A stretch of 64,000 bases of DNA from Halodesulfovibrio sp. MK-HDV (GTDB lineage Bacteria; Desulfobacterota; Desulfovibrionia; Desulfovibrionales; Desulfovibrionaceae), in assembly GCF_009914765.1 (NCBI RefSeq), contig NZ_WYDS01000002.1, forward strand, positions 8,040-72,039. The letters are read 5' to 3'. Position 1 is the stretch's first letter. Each line of letters starts with the position of its first letter. The notes under the pieces are model-generated. The model was not told the origin of the DNA. It ran no database searches and worked only from the letters and a program-made list of their open reading frames with translations. This document shows positions 17,326-25,020 of this stretch, in pieces. A program made the translations under genes and the position numbers.

Positions 17326-18519
17326 TTATTTTTTTTGTTCATCCGTTGCTGTGGCAATGTCACTGGCTTTAGTAAAGTCCGTGTATTGTCCGGCAGGGTA
17401 ACTGCCCAGAATACGCAGGGACTGACATTCAGCATGTAACTCTGCAATAAGCTGCTCGTATTCTTCCGTAGAAAGGTCACTTTCGATGTCGACAAAGAAG
17501 ACGTAACGCCATTTTTCGCCGCGCATCGGACGCGATTCGAGCTTTTTCATATTCAGCCCTTCGCGTGCCATGATGTTGAGCACGTTTGCAAGGGCACCGG
17601 GTTTATCCGGTACGGTAAAGAGCAAGGATGTTTTATCCTGTCCTTCTCCATCGCTCGGTTTGGAGCCGATGATGACGAAGCGAGTCCAGTTGTCCTGTGT
17701 ATCTTCAATGTGTTCAGCCAAAATGTTCAGCTTGAGCAAGTCAGCAAGGCTGCCGTGCCCGATGGCTGCTGCGCCTTCTTCTTCCTGAACTCTTCGTGCA
17801 GCCGCTGCGGTGCTCTCTGTCGGGATGATGCGCGCATTAGGTAATGTTGAGCGCAGCCAGTGTGAGCATTGTCCCAGCGGTTGTGGGTGCGAGTACACGG
17901 TGTGAATATCTGCAAGCAGTTTTTCACGGGTAAGCAAGCTATGGCTGATGCGGCAGAAAAGTTCTGCCTCAATATAAAGGTTATGCTCCATAAAAAGATC
18001 AAGGCTTTGTCCCACTGAGCCGTACAATGAATTTTCAAGCGGGATAACTCCCAACTCACATTCATTGTTAGCTACAGCGCGGAATACAGCATTAAGGTCT
18101 TTTTGTGGTGTATAATCTACAGAACGACCCAGAAATTCAATTCCGGCAAAATAGGAAAAGGTACCTTCCGGCCCGAGGTAAGCAACTCGCTGAGGACGCT
18201 GCAAAGCACGGGAGGAGGAGAAAATTTCGCGGTAGATAAAGCGTAGATGCTCAATAGGAATGGGCCCGTCGTTGTTAGAACGAAGATTGTCGAGCACTTC
18301 CTTTTCGCGGAACGGCTTAAATACTACATCTTGTTTGCCGCGTTTCAGCTTACCTACTTCGAGGGAAAGAGAAGCACGGCGATTGAGTAAATCAAGGAGT
18401 TCAATGTCTGTAGCGTCGATTTCGCTGCGAACCTCTTTGAGGCGCGGCAGATTGTCTACGCTGGTATCAGTATCGGCACCTGCATTGTCAGGTGTGTCTG
18501 CTTTTTTTTGTTCAGACAT
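17326..18519 (-). CDS. pheA: Chorismate mutase / prephenate dehydratase
   Basis: This bifunctional enzyme leads from chorismate via prephenate to phenylpyruvate. The 397-residue protein has an acidic N-terminal leader and an AroQ-type chorismate mutase (about 25-110: LKEVRSEIDATDIELLDLLN). A prephenate dehydratase domain follows (about 125-310: YLGPEGTFSYFAG), and then a C-terminal ACT domain with the phenylalanine-binding motif LESRP (about 335). It is therefore probably feedback-inhibited by phenylalanine (family knowledge). AAGGAAGG precedes the ATG at 18519, one base after the aroB' stop. A longer frame from 18600 overlaps aroB' and is unlikely. Confidence 0.95.
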   Translation of the reverse strand: MSEQKKADTPDNAGADTDTSVDNLPRLKEVRSEIDATDIELLDLLNRRASLSLEVGKLKRGKQDVVFKPFREKEVLDNLRSNNDGPIPIEHLRFIYREIFSSSRALQRPQRVAYLGPEGTFSYFAGIEFLGRSVDYTPQKDLNAVFRAVANNECELGVIPLENSLYGSVGQSLDLFMEHNLYIEAELFCRISHSLLTREKLLADIHTVYSHPQPLGQCSHWLRSTLPNARIIPTESTAAAARRVQEEEGAAAIGHGSLADLLKLNILAEHIEDTQDNWTRFVIIGSKPSDGEGQDKTSLLFTVPDKPGALANVLNIMAREGLNMKKLESRPMRGEKWRYVFFVDIESDLSTEEYEQLIAELHAECQSLRILGSYPAGQYTDFTKASDIATATDEQKK

Positions 18520-18520
18520 A

Positions 18521-19492
18521 CTAGCCTTCCTTGATCTCTTCTTCGATACGCATTCCGAAATGACGGCCTGCAATGTCGGTACGAACGAGAATTTCGTCAC
18601 CTTTCTTCAAATTAACAACACTGATCGGGGTACCTTTTGTGTCGACTACGCGGATAGTTTCTGCATTTTGCAGGAACACTGCGCCTTCAACACCATTTAC
18701 TTCGGCTTTAATCAGCAGCATAGGACGAACTTCTGTTTTGCAACGTCCTACGATTGCGATGGAAGTGGAACCGTCGTGGTTAACGATGAGCACTTCGTCG
18801 CCGGAAGAAAGTTCTTCAAGGTATGTTGTTTTATCGTGCGGCAACTGTGTATATGCGTGCACAGCTCCTGCATTAATACGAAACGGACGGGCAGCCACGT
18901 ATTCGTTGTTTTCGGTTTCAGCATGGACGAGGAAGGTAAAGGCAGAAGAATTCCCGACGAGCATACCCTGACCTCTTTTGAGGACGGAGAGTGTATCAAC
19001 ACAAACTCGGTGGCCTAAGCCTGATGAGAGAACTTCTGTGACAGTTGCCGGAACGAGATCCAGCGTTCCCATGGAGAGTTTGCACTGCGCTACAATCTGC
19101 TTCAATTGAGTAACTCCATTTGCAGTGACAACCACGCCTTCTACGCCTCTTTCAAGGATGCCGAAAGCAAGATGCGCTTCTTCTGTTGTGTTGGCTTCAA
19201 CCAGCACGTTGTCAGACTGCGCTAATAAATTTTCAATCGGGATAATTTCCCATCCGTGACCGATAATGACTTGCTCGCCTTTTTTCAGACGGTCTGCTGC
19301 CTCTTCTTCGACACTTTTTTCAGTAAGCGTAATGACAGGCATAGACTCTGCTGCGAGCACGGTGCAGCGGGATAGACTGGCTACTCCGGCCATATGTTTT
19401 TCCGGTACGATAATGCCGTCGACGCCTGATTCCAGAGCGAGGGTGACGTGATCTTTATTGAACGGTACGCTTGCGAAGAGAACTTTTTTCAT
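18521..19492 (-). CDS. 3-dehydroquinate synthase II (archaeal-type AroB')
   Basis: This enzyme oxidatively deaminates and cyclises 2-amino-3,7-dideoxy-D-threo-hept-6-ulosonate to 3-dehydroquinate, replacing the standard AroB. The 323-residue sequence has features of the family: GVDGIIVPEKH, LVEANTTEEAHLAFGILERG, GLGHRVCVDTLSVLKRGQGM, and VGNSSAFTFLVHAETENNEY. It is paired with the AroA' aldolase 25 bases upstream, as in methanogens and in D. vulgaris. The ribosome binding site is weak. The substrate comes from aspartate semialdehyde rather than DAHP (established for this pathway). Confidence 0.9.
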   Translation of the reverse strand: MKKVLFASVPFNKDHVTLALESGVDGIIVPEKHMAGVASLSRCTVLAAESMPVITLTEKSVEEEAADRLKKGEQVIIGHGWEIIPIENLLAQSDNVLVEANTTEEAHLAFGILERGVEGVVVTANGVTQLKQIVAQCKLSMGTLDLVPATVTEVLSSGLGHRVCVDTLSVLKRGQGMLVGNSSAFTFLVHAETENNEYVAARPFRINAGAVHAYTQLPHDKTTYLEELSSGDEVLIVNHDGSTSIAIVGRCKTEVRPMLLIKAEVNGVEGAVFLQNAETIRVVDTKGTPISVVNLKKGDEILVRTDIAGRHFGMRIEEEIKEG

Positions 19493-19517
19493 TTTACTAA
19501 GTCCGGATAAATTCGGG

Positions 19518-20318
19518 TTAATCGTTTCCTACGAGTTCCATTGCCTGCTCAACATCCCAGTCTTCATGCACTACGCCGCGAAGCGCTTTAACGAGCATTG
19601 CACTGTTTTTGTGCTGGAAGACGTTACGACCAACTGAAAGACCGGCACCGCCAGCGCGAACAGAGTCGTGAACCATGGTGATGAATTCGCGAGTGGAGTT
19701 CATTTTTTCGCCACCGGCAATAACAACCGGAACACAACATGCCTCTACAACCTGTGAGAAAGAATCGATATCGCCAGGGTAGGAAACTTTTACGAGATCT
19801 GCGCCTAATTCTACAGCAACACGGGCACAGTGGGCTACGTTTTTAACGTCGAATGGATTATGAATATGCTGGCCTCGTGCGTACATCATTGCGAGAAGCG
19901 GGATGCCCCAATCGTTAGCAATGGCGGATACTCTGCCGAGGTCTGACAGCATTTGACTTTCTGTTTCGTCACCGAGGTTAACGTGAACAGATACACCGTC
20001 TGCGCCGTGCTTGATAGCATCTTCAACGGTTGCAGTGAGTGTTTTAGCGTTTGGTGAGGGAGCAAGTGAAGTTGAACTTGAGAGGTGGACGATAAGTCCA
20101 ACATCACGTCCGCCTGCGCGGTGACCACAACGAACAAGACCTTTGTGCATCAGTACGGCATCTGCGCCACCTTCTGCAATGTTGCTGACTGCTTTTCGCA
20201 TGTCTACAAGTCCGTCGATCGGGCCAACAGAAACACCGTGGTCCATAGGAACAATAATTGTTCGACCGGTGACTCTGTTAATAATGCGCTCCATGCGGAT
20301 CTTCTTGCCAATTTCCAT
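19518..20318 (-). CDS. 2-amino-3,7-dideoxy-D-threo-hept-6-ulosonate synthase (archaeal-type AroA')
   Basis: This class I aldolase of the DhnA family condenses aspartate semialdehyde with a deoxy-hexosulose phosphate, the first step of the alternative shikimate entry. The 266-residue protein shows [14 protein letters not shown] (about 20-33), [12 protein letters not shown], a Schiff-base lysine in [12 protein letters not shown], and VIAGGEK. AAGGAG lies 8 bases before the ATG at 20318; the open frame to 20354 has no ribosome binding site. It is the first structural gene of the operon, preceded by a leader peptide and attenuator. Confidence 0.92.
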   Translation of the reverse strand: MEIGKKIRMERIINRVTGRTIIVPMDHGVSVGPIDGLVDMRKAVSNIAEGGADAVLMHKGLVRCGHRAGGRDVGLIVHLSSSTSLAPSPNAKTLTATVEDAIKHGADGVSVHVNLGDETESQMLSDLGRVSAIANDWGIPLLAMMYARGQHIHNPFDVKNVAHCARVAVELGADLVKVSYPGDIDSFSQVVEACCVPVVIAGGEKMNSTREFITMVHDSVRAGGAGLSVGRNVFQHKNSAMLVKALRGVVHEDWDVEQAMELVGND

Positions 20319-20522
20319 CGTATTCTCCTTAGCGTGTACTTTGAAAGCAATCACCCTGTAAGTACGAATGCATTGTTGTTAGCATTATGCAGCAAAAAAC
20401 TATCTTTGTTTTGCTTGCCCGATCTTTTATCAATCTTTGGGCGTTTGGCATAGTTGCTAAATGTGCATTTTCTTAACAAGTTGCTTCAGTTGTTCCGGAT
20501 TAGTCCGCTACAGCTTGCGCAT
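20319..20522 (-). other. Leader segment between the attenuator terminator and aroA'
   Basis: About 200 untranslated bases lie between the terminator and the aroA' ribosome binding site. I see no further strong hairpin or gene. Confidence 0.5.
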
Positions 20523-20558
20523 AAAAAAAAGAGCCGCAGGCTGTATGCCCGCGGCTCT
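20523..20558 (-). terminator. Attenuator terminator upstream of aroA'
   Basis: On the minus strand AGAGCCGCGGGC ATACA GCCTGCGGCTCT is followed by eight T. It lies about 205 bases before aroA' and 30 bases after the leader-peptide stop codon. Confidence 0.9.
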
Positions 20559-20588
20559 AAGTTTTCTAGTTGGTGTCGAATCGTTCGT

Positions 20589-20696
20589 TTACACGAAGGC
20601 ACCAGAAAACCGGCCACGGGCTTTGCCATAGCTAAAGAAGAACCAAAAATAAAAATTGGTTTCAATATGAGCTGGGTTGGCAAAGATTGCGTTCAT
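20589..20696 (-). CDS. Aromatic-rich leader peptide of the aro-trp operon
   Basis: A 35-codon frame, ATG to TAA, contains NFYFWFFFSY at residues 14-23: five Phe, two Tyr and one Trp in ten codons, plus Phe5, Phe30 and Phe34. Such density is the mark of an attenuation leader (compare the Phe-rich pheL and the Trp-Trp of trpL). AAAGGA lies about 12 bases upstream, slightly far. It ends 30 bases before an intrinsic terminator and lies downstream of a good promoter (20740-20769). It probably acts in cis by ribosome position and the peptide itself has no function. A 65-codon frame in another register overlaps it but lacks these features. Confidence 0.8.
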   Translation of the reverse strand: MNAIFANPAHIETNFYFWFFFSYGKARGRFSGAFV

Positions 20697-20739
20697 GGCG
20701 TTTCTGATTCCTTTACAAGTTTGTTAAATTCGATGCTGA

Positions 20740-20769
20740 AGGATAGATACGAGAGGCGTTTTATGTCAA
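20740..20769 (-). promoter_or_regulatory. Promoter of the aro-trp operon
   Basis: On the minus strand a perfect -35 TTGACA (20764-20769) and -10 TATCCT (20740-20745) are separated by 18 bases. This predicts transcription from about 20733, roughly 37 bases before the leader-peptide ATG. Confidence 0.65.
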
Positions 20770-20810
20770 TACGAAATTTAAAAATTGTGGTATATAAGTC
20801 AAAAGTCGTA

Positions 20811-20830
20811 TGTAATTGTCTAGAATTACA
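20811..20830. promoter_or_regulatory. Palindromic operator candidate upstream of the aro-trp promoter
   Basis: TGTAATT-GTCTAG-AATTACA is an inverted repeat with 7-base arms, about 40 bases upstream of the -35 box, a position typical of an activator or upstream repressor site. The binding protein is unknown. Confidence 0.4.
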
Positions 20831-20897
20831 TGATATAAAATCGCCTAAGTAATAAGCGATGCGTTTTTTTGGATTTTTAGATGAATCTGTGTGGGTT

Positions 20898-20961
20898 GCC
20901 TCCGGCGGGCAGGGGTGCGACCCCTTGCATCCCCGCAAGGGAGCACTGCCCCCTTGACCCC
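20898..20961 (+). repeat. GC-rich intergenic repeat (type 2)
   Basis: GCCTCCGGCGG is followed by GCAGGGG, CCCCTTGCATCCCCGCAAGG and GCCCCCTTGACCCC. It matches 9-58 and the inverse of 13592-13672. It is the left partner of an inverted pair with 21177-21334 around the terminator at 21131-21161. Confidence 0.7.
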
Positions 20962-21130
20962 GATTAGACCATGTATTTTTGATCTGAGCACAATGTTTTT
21001 CCCAAAGATTATTGTTTATAAGACCATAAACCGCGTGTGGTGTTTGTAACATCACTCCGCTAATAAAAATTTTATGAACAAAGGGAGTGAGATGTTTTTT
21101 TTCAAGTAGCTGAAGACAGAACTAGAAATA

Positions 21131-21161
21131 AAAAGGCTGTCTGATAATCAGAACAGCCTCT
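21131..21161 (-). terminator. Terminator downstream of the nitroreductase gene
   Basis: On the minus strand AGGCTGTTCTGAT TA TCAGACAGCCT (one mismatch) is followed by TTTTT. It shares the AGGCTGTC core with the terminators at 5895 and 38042 and likewise lies next to a GCCGCGAGG repeat end. Confidence 0.8.
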
Positions 21162-21176
21162 AATCGTAGGGATGCT

Positions 21177-21334
21177 AAGCCGCGAGGTGGGTTATATAAA
21201 GAACGACCTCGCGAATAAAAGTCTTTGGAAAGGGGGCTGGGGAAGAACCTTTCTACAGAGCCTTAGCCGTTCTCGAAGAATGAGAGATTACGGATGCGGA
21301 CAGTGCAACAAGGTTTTCCCCAGCCGTCGGAGAC
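21177..21334 (-). repeat. Modular intergenic repeat (types 1 and 3 combined)
   Basis: It starts TAAGCCGCGAGG and ends GCCGTCGGAGAC. The hairpin arms are GGCTGGGGAAGAACCTT and AAGGTTTTCCCCAGCC. The loop carries the roughly 54-base module (TCTCGAAGAATGAGAGATTACGG) shared with 6035-6088 and 37894-37945. The element ends 20 bases from the nitroreductase stop. Confidence 0.75.
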
Positions 21335-21354
21335 ATATTTCTTCGCTTCCCCTG

Positions 21355-21864
21355 TTACCAAATGTTTTTATGAACACGAGAAGCGTCAAATCTGTCTTGA
21401 GGCTTGAGGTTCTGGTCAGGATGCCCAAGCACGATGACAGCAAGAGGTACTGCGTTTTCCGGTGCTTTAACGAGTACACGCGCTGCATCTACACGATCTT
21501 CTTCAGGCCATAATCCGCACCATACTGCGCCGAGTCCTTCGCTGTGTGCTGCAAGAAGTAGGTTCTGGATAGCTGCGGAACAATCGAGCATCCAGTTACC
21601 CGGATATTTTTCAACGTTACGGTCACCGAGTACCATGATGGACAACGGAGCTTTTGCAGCCATGCCGATGTACGGGCTGAGTTTGGCAGTTTTTTCAAGC
21701 TGTGCTTTGTCGTCTATTACAATGAACTGCCAAGGCTGCTCGTTACCGGCGCTAGGAGCTGCCATGGCGGCTTTGAGCATGGTGTCAATTTTTTCTTCGC
21801 TGACTGGCTTTGCTGTGAATTTGCGAATAGAGCGACGGTTGGCAATGGCTTCAAGTACGTTCAT
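21355..21864 (-). CDS. Nitroreductase family protein
   Basis: The 169-residue FMN-dependent oxidoreductase of the nitroreductase fold is likely a NAD(P)H-using enzyme of unknown substrate. It has the N-terminal FMN-phosphate motif RRSIRKF, then APSAGNEQPWQFIVI, a central LDCSAAIQNLLLAAHSEGL, and the C-terminal VIVLGHPDQ. The ATG at 21864 has CAGGAGAG upstream; the frame is open to 21945 but that overlaps the upstream VOC gene. It is co-directional with the VOC gene (58-base gap), so the two may be co-transcribed. Confidence 0.9.
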   Translation of the reverse strand: MNVLEAIANRRSIRKFTAKPVSEEKIDTMLKAAMAAPSAGNEQPWQFIVIDDKAQLEKTAKLSPYIGMAAKAPLSIMVLGDRNVEKYPGNWMLDCSAAIQNLLLAAHSEGLGAVWCGLWPEEDRVDAARVLVKAPENAVPLAVIVLGHPDQNLKPQDRFDASRVHKNIW

Positions 21865-21922
21865 GTTCTCTCCTGAAGATTCTGTTGTGTTAGTTTTGAG
21901 GGAGGATTGTAGCACAGGCTTG

Positions 21923-22426
21923 CTACAGCTTGTCCTGATATGCACCTGCGGAATAGGTAAGCTCGTAACTGTGGCTGTAAATTTCTACCAAGTTGCCGAA
22001 CGGATCTTCGCAGTACACCATGCGGTACGGTTTTTCACCCGGGTAGTATTCGCGTACAGGCATGCGTTGTTTTCCGCCATGTTCTACAATTTTTGCGGCA
22101 AGCCCTTCAACATCAGGGTCTTGAACGCAGTAATGGAAAATGCCTGATTTCCAGTACTCAAAATTATTTTCGCGGCGTTCTGCATTGGGAAATTCAAAAA
22201 TTTCCACACCAATTTTGTCGCCTGTGGAAAGATGGGCAATTTTAAAGCTGCCCCAGCCTTTACCGAAAACATCGTTACACATGATCCCGATGGCGGATTC
22301 ATCCTGTTTAATTTCGGTTGGCGGCATAATAAGGTACCAACCCATAACTTTTGTATAAAATTCAACTGCCTTTTCAAGGTCTGTTACGCTAAGCCCTATA
22401 TGCGAAAAATTTCTTGGATATGTCAT
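21923..22426 (-). CDS. VOC-family (glyoxalase/dioxygenase fold) protein
   Basis: The 167-residue protein has the vicinal-oxygen-chelate fold. The N-terminal half begins FSHIGLSVTDLEKAVEFYTK and the C-terminal half contains GIFHYCVQDPDVEGL and the typical MVYCEDPFGNLVEIYSHSYE. Candidate metal ligands are His near 10, the His of FHY near 104 and Glu of LVEIYS near 152. GAGGAG precedes the start at 22426. The next gene upstream, divergent, is an HxlR regulator, so an aldehyde or quinone stress role with the nitroreductase is possible (inference). The substrate is unknown; it need not be glyoxalase I. Confidence 0.85.
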   Translation of the reverse strand: MTYPRNFSHIGLSVTDLEKAVEFYTKVMGWYLIMPPTEIKQDESAIGIMCNDVFGKGWGSFKIAHLSTGDKIGVEIFEFPNAERRENNFEYWKSGIFHYCVQDPDVEGLAAKIVEHGGKQRMPVREYYPGEKPYRMVYCEDPFGNLVEIYSHSYELTYSAGAYQDKL

Positions 22427-22570
22427 GAGTGGTCTCCTCGTGTTTTCATTTTGCTTCACGCATGAAATATAACCTGTTATTTTTTCGATACAAGAAGGCA
22501 CTTTTTTCTCTTATGCATACCTTTTGGTAAGTTTTATTGGTACTAGCGTATTTCAAGGAATATTTTTTTT

Positions 22571-22921
22571 ATGATTAAATGGAACGGGAAGGAATATCGA
22601 TGCCCTGTTGAAGTGGGCATGGATGCTATCAGCGGTAAATGGAAAAGTCTTATTCTCTGGCATCTGCACGAAGGGGATAAGCGATATAAGGAACTGGAGC
22701 GTATTGTTCCGGGTGTGAGTCAAAAGATGCTGACGCAGCAACTGAAAGAAATGGAGCGCGATGGATTACTTATTCGCACCGTTTATCCCGAGGTTCCACC
22801 GCGCGTTGAATATGCACTTACCCCGTTAGGGCACAGCGCTTTTCCCATTTTAAAGATGATGCATGACTGGGCAATTGATGAGTTGGGCTGCGAGCATGCA
22901 TGCACTCGTAGTTCTGATTAA
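22571..22921 (+). CDS. HxlR family transcriptional regulator
   Basis: The 116-residue winged-helix protein of the HxlR/DUF24 family has the N-terminal CPVEVGMDAISGKWKSLIL with the conserved Cys12. The recognition region is RYKELERIVPGVSQKMLTQQ, and the wing is RTVYPEVPPRVEYALTPLG. Members often sense electrophiles or aldehydes through that Cys (family knowledge). It is divergent from the VOC-nitroreductase pair across a 144-base gap and probably controls it. Confidence 0.9.
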   Translation: MIKWNGKEYRCPVEVGMDAISGKWKSLILWHLHEGDKRYKELERIVPGVSQKMLTQQLKEMERDGLLIRTVYPEVPPRVEYALTPLGHSAFPILKMMHDWAIDELGCEHACTRSSD

Positions 22922-23052
22922 AAGATATATTGCACTATGCTGCGCTGTGAGTTTTGCTTTGTCTTATAAGAACGTCGGGCAGGGCACGCACAAAGTCCGT
23001 TTGGTCAGTAGGTAGGGCTCCGTAGCATGTAACGTTTGATCTGGGAGTAATC

Positions 23053-24453
23053 ATGAAGCAAGGCATCCGGATAGAATCTGATTCAATGGGCAATATTGAA
23101 GTGCCTGACGATTGTTACTGGGGCGCACAGACGCAGCGTTCGTTGCATCATTTTTCTATCGGCGCAGAGCGGATTCCGCTTGAAGTCATTATCGCGCTTG
23201 CTCATATCAAGAAAGCAGCAGCACATGCCAACGTAGAAATTGGTGTGCTTTCGGAAGATGTGGGGCAGCTCATTATTGACGTTGCGGATGAAATTTGCAA
23301 CGGCGGGCATGATGGTCAATTTCCGCTTCATGTGTGGCAAACGGGTAGTGGTACGCAGACAAATATGAATGTGAACGAGGTGATCGCCAACCGTGCAAAT
23401 GAAATAGCTGGCAGCCCTTTAGGAAGTAAAACTCCTGTGCATCCTAATGACCATGTGAACCGCTCGCAGTCTTCAAACGATGTTTTTCCAAGTGCTATGA
23501 ATGTGGCAGCAGCCATTGCCATAGAATATTATCTTATTCCCTCCATTGAAGCACTAATCAAAGTTTTTGCAGAAAAAGCTGCTTTGTGGGCTGATGTTCC
23601 TAAGCTGGGGCGCACCCACAGGCAGGATGCTGTTCCTATGACCGTAGGGCAGGAGCTTTCTGCCTACGTGTATCAGCTTGAAGCTGATCTTGAGCGGTTG
23701 GGGCAGGCGCTGCCGCAGTTGCATACGCTTCCTCTTGGTGGCACAGCAGTCGGAACAGGTTTGAATACTCCGAAAGGCTTTGCAGAGCGTGCCATTGGGC
23801 ACCTTGCAGAATACATAGGTATTCCGTTTACGCCTATGGAAAATGCTTTTGCAGGGTTATCATCAAGTGATGACATAGTTTCCGCATCTGGTGCTGTACG
23901 TACTCTTGCATGTACTCTTTTGAAAATCGCAAACGACATTGCTTTGCTTTCTTCCGGCCCGCGTGCTGGGATCGGCGAATACATTCTTCCTGCTAATGAA
24001 CCGGGCTCTTCAATTATGCCGGGGAAGGTGAATCCTACACAGTGCGAAGCGTTGTCTATGGTGTGCGTGCAGGTGATGGGGCTTGATTCCTCATTGGCTT
24101 TTGCAGGCTCACAGGGGGTTATGCAGTTGAATGTGTACCGCCCGTTGATGATTTATAATCTTCTCTCTTCAATCCGTTTGATTACAGACTCTACCCGTAT
24201 GTTCACACAATATGCAGTGGCAGGGCTTGAGTTGAATTTCAAAAAGATTGAGGACTACTTGTCTTCGTCTCTCATGCTTGTAACGGCGCTTACGCCGGTT
24301 ATCGGATATGACAAAGCCGCTGAGGCAGCAAAGAAAGCATACGAGCAAGATAGAACGCTTAAAGACGTTGTTCTTGAAGATGGATTGCTGGACGAACAGT
24401 CATTTGATGACGCTATGAACTATATGCGCATGGCGAAACCGCACGAAGAGTAA
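23053..24453 (+). CDS. fumC: Fumarate hydratase class II
   Basis: FumC interconverts fumarate and malate. The 466-residue protein has IESDSMGNIEVPDDCYWGAQ at the start, the HVWQTGSGTQTNMNVNEVI and HPNDHVNRSQSSNDVFPSAM active-site regions, GRTHRQDAVPMTVGQE, and the superfamily signature GSSIMPGKVNPTQCEA (about 318). This is the oxygen-stable, iron-free type. GGGAG lies upstream of the start. It is monocistronic, with its own terminator. Confidence 0.96.
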   Translation: MKQGIRIESDSMGNIEVPDDCYWGAQTQRSLHHFSIGAERIPLEVIIALAHIKKAAAHANVEIGVLSEDVGQLIIDVADEICNGGHDGQFPLHVWQTGSGTQTNMNVNEVIANRANEIAGSPLGSKTPVHPNDHVNRSQSSNDVFPSAMNVAAAIAIEYYLIPSIEALIKVFAEKAALWADVPKLGRTHRQDAVPMTVGQELSAYVYQLEADLERLGQALPQLHTLPLGGTAVGTGLNTPKGFAERAIGHLAEYIGIPFTPMENAFAGLSSSDDIVSASGAVRTLACTLLKIANDIALLSSGPRAGIGEYILPANEPGSSIMPGKVNPTQCEALSMVCVQVMGLDSSLAFAGSQGVMQLNVYRPLMIYNLLSSIRLITDSTRMFTQYAVAGLELNFKKIEDYLSSSLMLVTALTPVIGYDKAAEAAKKAYEQDRTLKDVVLEDGLLDEQSFDDAMNYMRMAKPHEE

Positions 24454-24477
24454 TCTCTTGAACTGAAGAATGTATTG

Positions 24478-24524
24478 AGCGCTGCTCTACCTTGAAGATA
24501 ATCGAGGTGGGGGAGCGCTTTTTT
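24478..24524 (+). terminator. Terminator after fumC
   Basis: AGCGCT-CTC-ACCTT pairs with AGGT-GGG-AGCGCT across a 10-base loop and is followed by six T, 25 bases after the fumC stop. Confidence 0.75.
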
Positions 24525-24608
24525 GTATGGAGTGTGGATGTGTTTTGTGTGTGAGCTGCGTGATGCCCACGGAGGCATGTTCTTGGCGTGAACATTGAAA
24601 ATTGGACG

Positions 24609-24636
24609 AAAAAAAAGACCCACTATAAAGCGAGTC
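24609..24636 (-). terminator. Terminator of the tRNA-Phe pair
   Basis: On the minus strand GACTC-GCT TTAT AGT-GGGTC is followed by eight T, 14 bases after the second tRNA. Confidence 0.65.
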
Positions 24637-24649
24637 ATAATTTTTCAAG

Positions 24650-24725
24650 TGGTGCCGCGACACAGAATTGAACTGCGGACACGGGGATTTTCAATCCCCT
24701 GCTCTACCAACTGAGCTATCGCGGC
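24650..24725 (-). tRNA. tRNA-Phe(GAA), copy 2
   Basis: The 76-base cloverleaf has acceptor GCCGCGA/TCGCGGC, D-stem GCTC/GAGC, and anticodon stem GGGGA/TCCCC with loop TTGAAAA (anticodon GAA). The T-arm is CGCAG-TTCAATT-CTGTG. The discriminator A and CCA end are encoded. It is identical to the copy at 24799-24874. Confidence 0.97.
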
Positions 24726-24798
24726 ACGACGAGGAAATATCTACAGGAAGCTGACATATGATGCAAGTAAAAAATAACTGCAGCCATCTTCTTGAAGA

Positions 24799-24874
24799 TG
24801 GTGCCGCGACACAGAATTGAACTGCGGACACGGGGATTTTCAATCCCCTGCTCTACCAACTGAGCTATCGCGGC
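24799..24874 (-). tRNA. tRNA-Phe(GAA), copy 1
   Basis: It has the same 76-base sequence as 24650-24725, including the encoded CCA, and lies 73 bases upstream of it. The two are probably one transcript from the promoter at 24885-24913. Confidence 0.97.
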
Positions 24875-24884
24875 ACAGGTGGAA

Positions 24885-24913
24885 GGTTTAGAGAAAGACC
24901 GGCGTGTTGGCAA
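24885..24913 (-). promoter_or_regulatory. Candidate promoter for the tRNA-Phe pair
   Basis: TTGCCA (24908-24913) and TAAACC (24885-24890) have 17-base spacing on the minus strand, placing transcription start about 4 bases before the tRNA. The -35 is good (5 of 6); the -10 is poor. Confidence 0.4.
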
Positions 24914-25020
24914 GCATTTTTTTAAAAAAAGTACATTTTTTTTATAAAAAACCAAAAAGCACGCACGGAACGCTCATCTGCTGTCGTGCAGATGTTTAGA
25001 GTTTGCAGTGTAACTGCAAA

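Larger units (their letters stand above)
20523..20696 (-). promoter_or_regulatory. Putative aromatic amino-acid attenuator of the aro-trp operon
   Basis: Elements in minus-strand order are a leader peptide with an aromatic run (codons at 20628-20654), then GCCCGTGGC (20613-20621). A hairpin enclosing the leader stop follows (GTTTTCT, 20604-20610, with AGAAAAC, 20561-20567). Last is the terminator, whose 5' arm contains GCCGCGGGC (20547-20555). GCCCGUGGC and GCCGCGGGC can form 9 pairs (one G-U) that would disrupt the terminator. Ribosome stalling in the Phe/Tyr/Trp run would leave GCCCGUGGC free and allow read-through into aroA'. The pairing is seen directly; the mechanism is inferred from known phe, trp and his leaders. 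Confidence 0.75.
20831..21354. other. Intergenic region with repeats between the aro-trp promoter and nitroreductase gene
   Basis: No supported gene. It contains a type 2 repeat (20898-20961), a minus-strand terminator (21131-21161) and a type 1/3 repeat (21177-21334). The remaining sequence is AT-rich without recognisable signals. Confidence 0.6.

Noticed and set aside
20486..20683. A 65-codon minus-strand frame overlapping the aromatic leader peptide
   Set aside because: It crosses the terminator hairpin and its T run, and its composition is not biased; the 35-codon frame with the aromatic run is the better call.
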